Shown here in pieces: positions 25,231-33,196 of a stretch of DNA of 33,648 nucleotides. The notes beneath the pieces are model-generated. The model saw only the letters and a program-made list of their open reading frames with translations, was not told where the DNA came from and made no database searches. A program made the translations under genes and the position numbers. Source of the DNA: Bacillota bacterium (GTDB lineage: Bacteria; Bacillota; DTU025; JANLFS01); NCBI GenBank assembly GCA_024655925.1, contig JANLFS010000021.1, forward strand, positions 1 to 33,648. Reading direction: 5' to 3'. Each line of letters starts with the position of its first letter. Within the stretch, counting starts at the first letter, position 1.

Positions 25231-26138
25231 CCGATGCCACGTCACAGATCAGAGAGATTGCCAGAAACCTCCTCTCCGAAGGGCGAGTCCAGACGGTGCT
25301 GGGCTACGAAGAAGCGCCTTTGGGCCTTGGGCTCAGGCCGGCCTTCGTGCGGGAACCCAGTGGCACCGGCCGGCTGGTGTTCGACGCCCGCCCCACCCTG
25401 GGCCTGGCGAGGTACCTTCCAGGTGAGATCGCCTCAGCGCTCGCGCGGGCGGAGGATGGAGCGGCAGGGAGCGGTGGAACGACACGTGGTGCAACCGTGG
25501 CAGTGGTCGCTAAGGGGTGTGATGTCCGGGCGGTACTCCGCCTCGTCGCGGACAGGCGCATTCGCCGCGAGAACGTAATCCTCATAGGCGTCCCCTGCTC
25601 CGGCTCGATCGACGAAGAGCGTTTCCCGAGACTCATCGCCAAGTGTTCGGGATGCGACGCCCGCCTTCCGGAGGGATGCGACTTCACCATCGAGACCATG
25701 GCCGAACCCCGGCCGGCTGACCGTCACCGGCCGCTCAAGGTCGAGGATCTCGAAGGAATGACCGCCGACGAGCGTTACACCTTCTGGCAGAGGCAGTTTG
25801 CCAGGTGCATAAGGTGCTTCGCATGCCGGAGCGTCTGCCCGGCGTGCGGGTGCCGCGAGTGTGCCCTGGAATCAAGATCTCCAGTGTGGCTCGAGCGTGA
25901 CGTCAATCCCTCCACGCAATCGATGTTCCACTTCATGCGCCTCATGCACACTGCTGGACGGTGCGTGGACTGCGGCGAATGTGAGCGCGTCTGCCCGGTG
26001 GGAATCCCCCTCACGCTTCTCACGAGAAAGCTAATGTCGGACATACGCACTCTCTTCGGAGTGGAACACCCTGAGACTCCCGGAGACAGCGAGCCTCTCG
26101 CGAGGTTCGGCCTCTCCGACCCGGAGGAGTTCATATGA
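25227..26138 (+). CDS. flxC: FlxC-like protein with two [4Fe-4S] clusters
   Basis: This is a 303-residue protein. The N-terminal part (about 90-155) resembles the beta-subunit N-domain of F420 hydrogenase/formate dehydrogenase-type proteins, with KGCDVRAVLRLV, IGVPCSG and a CSGC motif. The C-terminal part holds two [4Fe-4S] motifs at Cys194-197-200-204 and Cys246-249-252-256. FlxC is one of the two ferredoxin-like electron-wire subunits of FlxABCD-HdrABC, the NADH dehydrogenase/heterodisulfide reductase of Desulfovibrio and other anaerobes. Start and stop both overlap neighbours by four bases. The family label rests on order and domain layout; the exact FlxC/FlxB naming could be swapped. Confidence 0.8.
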   Translation: MTDATSQIREIARNLLSEGRVQTVLGYEEAPLGLGLRPAFVREPSGTGRLVFDARPTLGLARYLPGEIASALARAEDGAAGSGGTTRGATVAVVAKGCDVRAVLRLVADRRIRRENVILIGVPCSGSIDEERFPRLIAKCSGCDARLPEGCDFTIETMAEPRPADRHRPLKVEDLEGMTADERYTFWQRQFARCIRCFACRSVCPACGCRECALESRSPVWLERDVNPSTQSMFHFMRLMHTAGRCVDCGECERVCPVGIPLTLLTRKLMSDIRTLFGVEHPETPGDSEPLARFGLSDPEEFI

Positions 26139-27205
26139 GAGAGTTCGAGGGGAGGAACGGTCAACCCATGCGCAAATTGAACCAGGGGGACCTTCCACTG
26201 TTTCTCGCCGAGGTCGCACAGGAGCGGGAGGTATTCGCCCCCGAGAAAGAGGACGGCGCAGTGGTCTTCCTGAGATGGTCCCCTGGCGATCCCGTCTTCA
26301 CGGATTACTTCAACACCGCTGTCTCCCCGAAGGGATTTGTCTTTCCTCAGTCTCAGAAGGTCCTCGACTTCGAGATGAAAAAGGGCTCGGAGTCCATCAC
26401 GGCCGCTCCGCCACCGATTCCCCGGGCGGTCTTCGGTGCCAGGCCATGCGACCTCGCCGCACTTGAGCTGCTGGATTTGGTGTTCCTCTCTGGCGAGTAC
26501 CGCGACGACTCCTACGCCCGAGAGCGGGAGAGCGTCCTTTGGATCGGGCTTGCATGCGTCGAGCCCGGAGAATCGTGCTTCTGCAACGTGTTCGGCATCA
26601 CCCCCGGATCGTCAAAAGGTGCAGATATCATGCTCTACCCCATTCCTCCAGCCTGGGGCGGCGGTTTCGCGGTCGAGGGACTGACGGCACTGGGCGAGGA
26701 GTTGTTGGCGACCAAAGCGAATTTGTTCGTGACCCTGCCTGATCCTGATGGGGCCGCCGTTGTGGCGGAGTATACCGGACGGATGACTTCCCTCGCGCGC
26801 CACCTCGACCTCGGGAACCTCCCGGAGTCGCTGCCCACACGGTTCAACGACCCATACTGGGCACGCTCATCCGAAAGGTGTCTGGAATGCGGCCTGTGCA
26901 CTTACACATGCCCCACCTGCCACTGTTTCGGGGTGTCGGACATTCCGAGAGGGACGGCTGGGCGACGGGTGCGGTCCTGGGACTCATGCATGTTCTCGGA
27001 ATTCCTGTTGATGGCGGGGGGACATAACCCGAGGCCCACTCGGGCGGAGAGGGTGAGACAGAGGTTCATGCACAAGCTCGCCTATGCTCCTGAGAGGTAC
27101 GGCCGCGCCTTCTGCGTGGGGTGCGGCAGATGTGTCGCCATGTGTCCGGCCGGGCTCTCCATGGCCACGGTTCTTCACGAGATCGGGGGAGTTCGCTGTG
27201 AGTGA
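26135..27205 (+). CDS. flxB: FlxB-like Fe-S oxidoreductase subunit
   Basis: This 356-residue protein belongs to the anaerobic sulfite reductase/hydrogenase beta-type family. The N-terminal domain carries FGARPCDLAALELLD and LACVEPGESCFCN, typical of 4Fe-4S dicluster beta subunits. Two [4Fe-4S] motifs follow, at Cys249-252-255-259 (CLECGLCTYTCP) and Cys327-330-333-337 (CVGCGRCVAMCP). It should pass electrons between the flavoprotein FlxA and HdrA through FlxD. The ATG overlaps the flxC stop and has GGAGG at 26123-26127. It overlaps flxA by 8 bases. Confidence 0.85.
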   Translation: MREFEGRNGQPMRKLNQGDLPLFLAEVAQEREVFAPEKEDGAVVFLRWSPGDPVFTDYFNTAVSPKGFVFPQSQKVLDFEMKKGSESITAAPPPIPRAVFGARPCDLAALELLDLVFLSGEYRDDSYARERESVLWIGLACVEPGESCFCNVFGITPGSSKGADIMLYPIPPAWGGGFAVEGLTALGEELLATKANLFVTLPDPDGAAVVAEYTGRMTSLARHLDLGNLPESLPTRFNDPYWARSSERCLECGLCTYTCPTCHCFGVSDIPRGTAGRRVRSWDSCMFSEFLLMAGGHNPRPTRAERVRQRFMHKLAYAPERYGRAFCVGCGRCVAMCPAGLSMATVLHEIGGVRCE

Positions 27206-28037
27206 GAGACTACTGCTGCCGTCCCTTGCCACCGTCACGTCGGTCCGCCCGGAGACCTTGTCCGGGGATGTGAGGACGTTCCAGGTTGAGTTCGATGACC
27301 CGGCGGACGCTGCTCGGTTCACCTACCTTCCAGGCCAATGTGCCATGGTCTCGGTGTTCGGAGTTGGGGAATGCATGATCTCCATCGCATCCTCCCCTAC
27401 ACGACTGGGGCCGCTGGAATTCGCCGTCAAGAAGGTAGGCATGGTCACTGAGGCCATTCACGAGCTCGAACCTGGCGCAAACCTGGGAGTGCGCGGCCCC
27501 TACGGCAACTGTTTCCCAGCTCACAACTGGCTCGGCCAGAACCTGCTGTTCGTCGCTGGCGGCATCGGCCTTGCACCTCTTCGGTCACTTGTCAACTACT
27601 GCCTTGACAAACGGGAAGACTATGGGACAATTGACCTTGTATACGGCGCAAGAACCCCGGGGGACCTCTGCTTTCGCGATGAACTCCAAGAAGTCTGGTC
27701 AAAGGCTCCCGACACCCGCGTCAACCTGACCGTGGATCGAGGAGACGATACCTGGGCGGGCCCGGTCGGTTTTGTTCCCGCTTTTCTCGAGAGCCTCGCA
27801 CCTGACCCATCGGGAAGGATCGCTGTCACCTGCGGGCCTCCCATCATGATCAAGCTGGTCCTGGAGTCCCTGACCCGCCTCGGGTTCCCGCCGGAACGGA
27901 TCATCACGACGCTCGAGATGAAGATGCAGTGTGGCGTGGGCAAATGCGGGCGGTGCAATGTCGGGGCGAAGTACGTGTGCGTGGACGGCCCAGTGTTCTC
28001 CCTGCGGGACCTGGAGGGACTCCCTGAGGAGTTCTGA
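27198..28037 (+). CDS. flxA: FlxA-like NAD(P)/FAD oxidoreductase
   Basis: This 279-residue ferredoxin-reductase-type flavoprotein is like the HydG/FlxA group. The FAD domain has YLPGQCAMVSVFGVGE and ISIASSP. The nucleotide-binding part has VAGGIGLAPLRSL and VTCGPPIMI. The C-terminus has the cysteine cluster MQCGVGKCGRCNVG with a fourth Cys in YVCVDGP, a [2Fe-2S] site. It is the likely NAD(H)-reacting subunit of the complex. The open frame runs further upstream, but GTG at 27198 is the right start because it begins the conserved domain and overlaps the flxB stop. It is the last of the electron-transfer genes. Confidence 0.9.
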   Translation: MSERLLLPSLATVTSVRPETLSGDVRTFQVEFDDPADAARFTYLPGQCAMVSVFGVGECMISIASSPTRLGPLEFAVKKVGMVTEAIHELEPGANLGVRGPYGNCFPAHNWLGQNLLFVAGGIGLAPLRSLVNYCLDKREDYGTIDLVYGARTPGDLCFRDELQEVWSKAPDTRVNLTVDRGDDTWAGPVGFVPAFLESLAPDPSGRIAVTCGPPIMIKLVLESLTRLGFPPERIITTLEMKMQCGVGKCGRCNVGAKYVCVDGPVFSLRDLEGLPEEF

Positions 28038-28075
28038 TGCCGGCTGGCGCGCGTCTACAATGGGGGATTACATCG

Positions 28076-28849
28076 ATGTATCTTAAGCCAATCCGTACCC
28101 GCAAAGTCTACGAAGAGATCGTCGACCAGATACGCTCACTCATCACCTCAGGCGCGCTCAAACCCGGGGACAAGCTCCCTCCCGAGAGGGAACTTGCGGA
28201 CACCCTGAAGGTGAGCCGCGCATCAGTCAGAGAGGCCTTGACCGTGCTCGAATCGAGAGGAATAATCGAGAGCCGGCCCGGTGGCGGCACCTTCATCCGA
28301 GAGTCCACGGTGGAATCGTTCGCAGAGCCTTTCGCCCTGATGCTCATGCAGTCCCGAACCTCAAGTTTCGCGCTGCTCGAGCTGCGAACCATTCTGGAGT
28401 CCGAGGCTGCCGCACTCGCAGCCAAGCGCGCTTCCCCCGAGGACATCGAGCGCATGATGGAATACGTCGGGCAGATGGAGGCAGACGTTGCGGCTGGAGG
28501 CCTCGGTGACCATGCCGATTTCGACTTCCATCTGTCCATTGCGGAGGCTACCAAGAATGCGATGCTGGTTCGAGTCATGGCGGGCATATCGGACGTCTTC
28601 GCACAGAGCCTGAGGACAAGCAGGCTCCGGCTGTTCACACTCCCCGGCGGCTCCAAGACCTTGCTCGATCAGCACGTCGAAATAGCTCAGCGCATCGCGG
28701 AGCGCGATGCTCGCGGCGCAAAACGCGCCATGCGAAATCATCTGCTGTATGTCAGGGATAAACTCCAGGAATTCGAACGCGGAGAGAAGACCGAGGCTTC
28801 CGAAGCGAAGCAAGCGGAGAACGTCCTCCGACGGGAGCAAGGAGAGTGA
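28076..28849 (+). CDS. GntR-family transcription regulator, FadR/FCD subfamily
   Basis: This is a 257-residue regulator. The winged helix occupies residues 1-75 (KVYEEIVDQI, LPPERELADTLKVSRASVREAL, the wing RPGGGTFI). The ligand-binding FCD domain has the metal-binding set Asp148, His152, His200 and His222. FCD regulators such as LldR, GlcC and PdhR respond to lactate, glycolate or pyruvate, which fits the cluster. ATG at 28076 begins at the family's normal position; an upstream ATG at 28037 overlaps the flxA stop but adds residues with no similarity. Likely operators are the palindromes at 14538 and 14589 upstream of lctP and perhaps 6836 between the pgs and permease operons. Confidence 0.9.
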   Translation: MYLKPIRTRKVYEEIVDQIRSLITSGALKPGDKLPPERELADTLKVSRASVREALTVLESRGIIESRPGGGTFIRESTVESFAEPFALMLMQSRTSSFALLELRTILESEAAALAAKRASPEDIERMMEYVGQMEADVAAGGLGDHADFDFHLSIAEATKNAMLVRVMAGISDVFAQSLRTSRLRLFTLPGGSKTLLDQHVEIAQRIAERDARGAKRAMRNHLLYVRDKLQEFERGEKTEASEAKQAENVLRREQGE

Positions 28850-28858
28850 TGGCCGCAA

Positions 28859-29965
28859 ATGCCCGGCAGTGAATGGAGGCTTCTCGACCTGGGGGAGCTG
28901 CCCCCAGTTGAAACCCAGTCCGTCTACCACGCTGTTGCTTCCTGTGTCGGCTCAGGCCGCTCTCCTGACACCCTCATAATCTGCTGGCCAGCTTCCCCGC
29001 TTGTCTGTATCGGTTACCACCAGGTTGCGTCGAAAGAAGTAGCGATGGATCGGTGTGCTGAACGGGGCTACCCGGTGGTCAGGCGGATGCTGGGCGGAGG
29101 AGCAGTCCTCCTCAATTCCGACCAACTCTTCTACCAGGTGATAGCATCCGGGACCAATCGGTCCGCCCCGTCTACCATCGACGGCCTTTTCAGATTCTTC
29201 CTCCAGGCCCCCGTGGAGACCTACAGGGCACTTGGTATCCCTGCAGTCTACAGGCCCATAAACGACATTGAGGTGGACGGACGAAAGATCTCCGGAAACG
29301 GCGGAGGGTTGATCGAAGGAGCAAAGGTCATTACCGGCAACATCATTTTCGATTTCCCCTTCGATGAGATGCCCCAACTCTTGCGCGTCCCAGACGAGAA
29401 GTTCAGGGACAAGATTCGCGCCACTCTCTGCGACCGGATGACTACGATCCAGAGAGAACTGGGCCGTCGGCCACCGCTGTCGGAGGTCAAGAGCATGCTT
29501 ATCGACCAGTTCGTGCAGGTGCTCGGGGGGGCCCTCGTCCCCGGATCCCTCACTGACCTCGAGCGCGAGCGGCTTGTCGAGATCACCCGAACATACTCCG
29601 GCGCAGAGTGGCTGAATCAGCGAAGTCCCGGCGGCAAGGGAAGCGAATGTCCTGCGAAGAAAGTGAAGATCAGTGCGCGGACCAGCATCGTCGAGGCGGC
29701 TCACAAAGCCCCAGGCGGTTTGATCCGGGCGCTCATCGAGGTAACCGATGGGATCCTAACCGATGTATTTTTCTCAGGAGACTACTTTGTCAGCCCTCTG
29801 GACGGATTCGACCGACTCTCCTCAGAGCTTGTCGGGACTCGTTTGGACGCTGGTGCACTGCGCGCCGTGGTAGAGGAGTTCTTCGCCACGAGTGGCGTGG
29901 AGTCACCCGGGGTATCCGCAGAGGACGTGGTCGCGACCGTCATGGCCGCGGCGGCGCTCAGGTGA
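28859..29965 (+). CDS. lplA: Lipoate-protein ligase A-type enzyme with C-terminal accessory domain
   Basis: This is a 368-residue protein. The ligase core shows RRMLGGGAVLL at 75-85 (lipoate/AMP loop), NDIEVDGRKISGNGG with Lys143 as the catalytic lysine, and VITGNIIFDF. The usual His after GGGAV is replaced by Leu. The last 100 or so residues (KISARTSIVEAAHKAPGGLIRALIEV and onward) look like the LplB-type accessory domain, so this is a single-chain LplA-LplB arrangement. It would attach lipoate to the GcvH-like protein of the same cluster. It starts 9 bases after the regulator gene; a GGAG lies about 15 bases before the ATG, rather far. It ends the cluster and is convergent with the diguanylate cyclase gene. 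Confidence 0.88.
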   Translation: MPGSEWRLLDLGELPPVETQSVYHAVASCVGSGRSPDTLIICWPASPLVCIGYHQVASKEVAMDRCAERGYPVVRRMLGGGAVLLNSDQLFYQVIASGTNRSAPSTIDGLFRFFLQAPVETYRALGIPAVYRPINDIEVDGRKISGNGGGLIEGAKVITGNIIFDFPFDEMPQLLRVPDEKFRDKIRATLCDRMTTIQRELGRRPPLSEVKSMLIDQFVQVLGGALVPGSLTDLERERLVEITRTYSGAEWLNQRSPGGKGSECPAKKVKISARTSIVEAAHKAPGGLIRALIEVTDGILTDVFFSGDYFVSPLDGFDRLSSELVGTRLDAGALRAVVEEFFATSGVESPGVSAEDVVATVMAAAALR

Positions 29966-29984
29966 ACCCGCCGCTGAGAGCCGG

Positions 29985-31648
29985 TCAGGGCAGAGTATCC
30001 TCTCCATGGCCGGCCGCCCTCGGGCGGGCACAGCCGTCTAGATGCCCGGCAGCCCTGTTCATCGATGCGAGCATCGCCGCCCTCACTTTCTGTGCCCTTG
30101 AGGTCTTTTCACTGTACATTGCATTGTCTGCCCGCCGCATCACACACGCAAGGTCCTCGTCTTCGTCGACCGCAGTCGCCACGCCCACCGACACGGAAAG
30201 TGCGGGTACACTCGGGTCTTCCGATGCGGCGCGGAACGCGTCGCGCACCCGCCGTTCCACCTGGAGAGTGGCATCTGGCCCCGCTTTCGGCAGGAGGACC
30301 GCGAACTCGTCCCCTCCGATCCGCGCGACAATGTCATTTGCACGAAAGACCCCGGAGAGCACGGCGCCTACCCTTCGTAGCAGCGCATCTCCTTGATCGT
30401 GCCCGAGAATGTCGTTGACCATCTTCAGCATATCCACATCTATCATCATCACACTTACCGGGAAGTTCGATGGGTCGCCCAGCCTCACCAGGGCGTCATC
30501 GAAGTAGGTGCGGTTGTATAGGCCAGTCAAGGAGTCCCGGGCAGAGATGTATGACAGTCGCTCCTGCTTCCTTATGAGTTCCTGTTCGGCACGCTTGTCA
30601 TCGGTGATGTCCTCGAAGATCACCCCCAGCCTGCGCCCGGGCATGGCGAACACGGTGAAATCCACTGCCCTGGTGATGAACTCACCGTCCATCTCCACCA
30701 TCTCGTACTTGGTCGGTATCCCCGTGCCGAGGACGGCTTGGAGTCTCGCGGCGATGTTCCGGTCCATGGTGGGCCACACATCGTGGAAGGCCGAACCCAC
30801 ACGCACGTCCGGACCGTGCCCCGGGCGCCGGGAAAGGCGCCTGCCAGCATCGTTCTCAAGGCTTAGGACCAACCCTCCCCCGCTCTTCTCCTCGAACACC
30901 TGGAACCCTACGGGCATGTACTGGGCCACGTCATGGAAGCTTCCCAGCGCGGCCTCTTTCTCGATCTCCGCCGCCTCACGAGCCCGGGACTCGAACCACC
31001 CTTCGAGGGCGAGCGCAAGGACGCGCACGGCCGCTCGCAGGAGTCGTGTATCATCGTTGTTCCACGTCTCGCCGGAAGTCGCGCCATCCGCCACAACCGC
31101 CGAGTGGAGTGAACCGCGGAGGTTCCCCAGCTGGCCGAGGGTGAACTCGATCATCTCCGAGAACGACCTGCGCGAGAACGCATACTCCGCTATTGCGCTG
31201 ACCGCGCGTTCGTGCTCCAGTTCTCGCCTGGCGGCCTCGAGCACCAGGACACGTTAAGTGATGTCGCGAGCTATGACTAGTACCCTGCCGTCTCCGAGGG
31301 CACTGCAGTTGACCTCGGCAGGCGCCTTGCGGCCGTCCCGCCTGACGACGGTCACCTCTCCCATGTACTGCCCAGTCTCCTCAATCGACGCAAGGATCGT
31401 GTCCCTCGCCTCTTCGCCAGACCCCCAGAGGAAGAGCTTCCCTAAATCCGATCCGGGGAGATCCTCACGGCGGCACCCACCGAGCCGTGCTGCGGCGTAG
31501 TTGACCTCAAGGCAGACCCCCGAAAATCCGAGACAATGATGGCATCACGGGCGTTTTCCACGACTGCCCTGTACCGGTTTTCGGCAGCCAATAGCGCGAC
31601 GCGGTCCAGGGCCTGCTTGAGTATGTCATGTCTCCCGTCGCTGACCAT
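29985..31648 (-). pseudogene. PAS-GGDEF diguanylate cyclase, disrupted N-terminus
   Basis: The intact part (29985-31244) encodes 419 residues: an N-terminal helical region, a PAS-like segment (about 105-230) ending in ITDDKRAEQEL, and a GGDEF domain with RIGGDEF (310-314) and SLTGLYNRTYFDD. GGDEF proteins make cyclic di-GMP. Upstream, reading continues as a PAS domain broken twice. ATG at 31648 starts LAAENRYRAVVENARDAIIVSDF, then a 1-base loss near 31517-31526 (runs of C and A on the plus strand) shifts frame. The resumed PAS (CLEVNYAAARLGG through RVLVIARDIT) ends at an in-frame TAA at 31254-31256 directly before the cyclase part. The GTG at 31244 has no ribosome binding site. It may be inactive, or a shortened cyclase survives. 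Confidence 0.7.
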
Positions 31649-31794
31649 CCGTTATCCCCCCTGCCGGACCATTGCCCGGAACAACTCACGTGTCTCGCGC
31701 GTCAGATCAATTGGCGGCAAATACCTCTTCGGATCCGCTCATCCACCCTGCGCAAAAAGAGGATTGCCAGGACAAATGAAGTAGTACTCAGGGT

Positions 31795-32421
31795 ATGGTG
31801 AGGCTCACAGCCGAAGAGGTGAGCGCCGTGGCATGCCAACTTGACGACGAACAACTGGTCGAACTCCACCTCTCTGGGAATCCGGAGGCAATGGAGCTTA
31901 TTTACGACAGATATTTCGACAAAGTGTATCGTCTGGCCTTCGCGAAACTTGGAAATCCGACAGATGCCGAGGATGTCACTTCGAACGTGTTCCTGAAGCT
32001 CTGCCGGTCGCTCCACTCTTTTCGGGGGGAATCCAAGTTCTCGACCTGGATATACACGATCACGAACAACGCGGTCACAGACTGCCTCAGGAGGAGACGG
32101 CCCACCGTTTCGTTGAATGCGGACTTGGCGACAGACGACGGCGACTCGATGCAGCGCGAGCTCGAGGACGAGTCTCCGGGGCCCGAGAACATGACCTGCG
32201 AGGCGGACTTCGCCCGATACGTCTTCAGTCTGCTGGACTCTCTCCCCCCGCAACAGCGGGCAGTGGTAGAACTGAGGTTCGTCATGGAGCGCAGCTACCA
32301 GGAGATAGCCGATGAGCTCGGTGTGGAGTTGGGCACGGTGAAGTCGAGGTTGAACAGGGCTATCGCCGCCCTGAAGGCGCTTTGTTTTCGCGACGAGGTG
32401 AAAGCCAGTGCAGTGCGGTGA
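31795..32421 (+). CDS. ECF-type RNA polymerase sigma factor
   Basis: This 208-residue sigma-70 family protein has only regions 2 and 4. Region 2 is about residues 30-100 (IYDRYFDKVYRLAF, DAEDVTSNVFLKL, KFSTWIYTITNN). Region 4 is about 145-200 (LDSLPPQQRAVVELRF, SYQEIADELGVELGTVKSRLNRAI). It recruits polymerase to a specific, usually stress-responsive, regulon. The start ATG at 31795 lacks a strong ribosome binding site; a downstream GTG near 31829 is possible. It overlaps the anti-sigma gene, the standard arrangement for an ECF pair. Confidence 0.92.
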   Translation: MVRLTAEEVSAVACQLDDEQLVELHLSGNPEAMELIYDRYFDKVYRLAFAKLGNPTDAEDVTSNVFLKLCRSLHSFRGESKFSTWIYTITNNAVTDCLRRRRPTVSLNADLATDDGDSMQRELEDESPGPENMTCEADFARYVFSLLDSLPPQQRAVVELRFVMERSYQEIADELGVELGTVKSRLNRAIAALKALCFRDEVKASAVR

Positions 32422-33196
32422 GTTCCGTGAGAGCCTGCTGGATTACGTTCAAGGAGACTGCGGGCCGGACGAGGCCAGGTCCATAGCCGACCATGCTTCC
32501 GGGTGCAGGCCGTGCGCGGACGCACTTGAGGCGTACCGGGTGATTGTGGCCGCACTCCGTTCCTCCGCCCTGCCCTCAATGGAGTTCCAGGAATCACTGC
32601 GGGCAATGTTTCGAGCAGAGGTCCGTTCCGACATCCAAAGACGCCGGGCCCGGCTTGGCCGGTGGGCAGCCTTCGCCCAGGTCTGCCGCCCCTACTTCGG
32701 TCTTGCAGCGGCCATTCTGCTCGCTGTCACCGTATCCCTCACAATCGTGATTCACCGGCCCGGGGCGGTGCCCGGAACCGAGATCGCTCAGGAATCCAGT
32801 CTGACCAGGACCATCGCTGAGGCGCCCAGAGCTGCATCCTCCGATATCGACATGGGAGGAGCCTACGGAGCGCTGATAGGCGCGACTCAAAGCAGGGCAG
32901 TGGGATTTGGCCCCACGGGTCCAGACGAGCCTTCTACCGTCTTCGTGGTCGTCGGGCGCCCCTACTCCCCCGAAGGTGAAAGCGCCTTCCAGGACCTGGT
33001 CCGGCAGGCTGGCGGCACTCGCGAACCCGATCAGGCTGGCGCCGACGGGACGGTGTCCGTCAGGGCTGCCATCCCCGCGGATGTGGTCGGTCACTTCCTC
33101 GCCGGGCTCGAGGTCTTAGAGCCTCGTGAGATCTCAAGGCCTCTCGAGATAACCTCGGAGGTCGTGTCCATCGTGGTCACCTTCAACACAGATTGA
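32408..33196 (+). CDS. Transmembrane zinc-finger anti-sigma factor
   Basis: This is a 262-residue protein. The N-terminal anti-sigma domain has Cys3 and the HxxxCxxC motif (His29, Cys33, Cys36), as in ZAS-type factors. A single membrane helix lies at about 98-118. The extracytoplasmic domain of about 140 residues is not one I recognise. It would hold the overlapping ECF sigma factor inactive until the outer domain senses a signal. The GTG start lies inside the end of the sigma gene, 14 bases before its end. Its own end overlaps the convergent gene on the other strand by 14 bases. Confidence 0.85.
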   Translation: MQCGEFRESLLDYVQGDCGPDEARSIADHASGCRPCADALEAYRVIVAALRSSALPSMEFQESLRAMFRAEVRSDIQRRRARLGRWAAFAQVCRPYFGLAAAILLAVTVSLTIVIHRPGAVPGTEIAQESSLTRTIAEAPRAASSDIDMGGAYGALIGATQSRAVGFGPTGPDEPSTVFVVVGRPYSPEGESAFQDLVRQAGGTREPDQAGADGTVSVRAAIPADVVGHFLAGLEVLEPREISRPLEITSEVVSIVVTFNTD

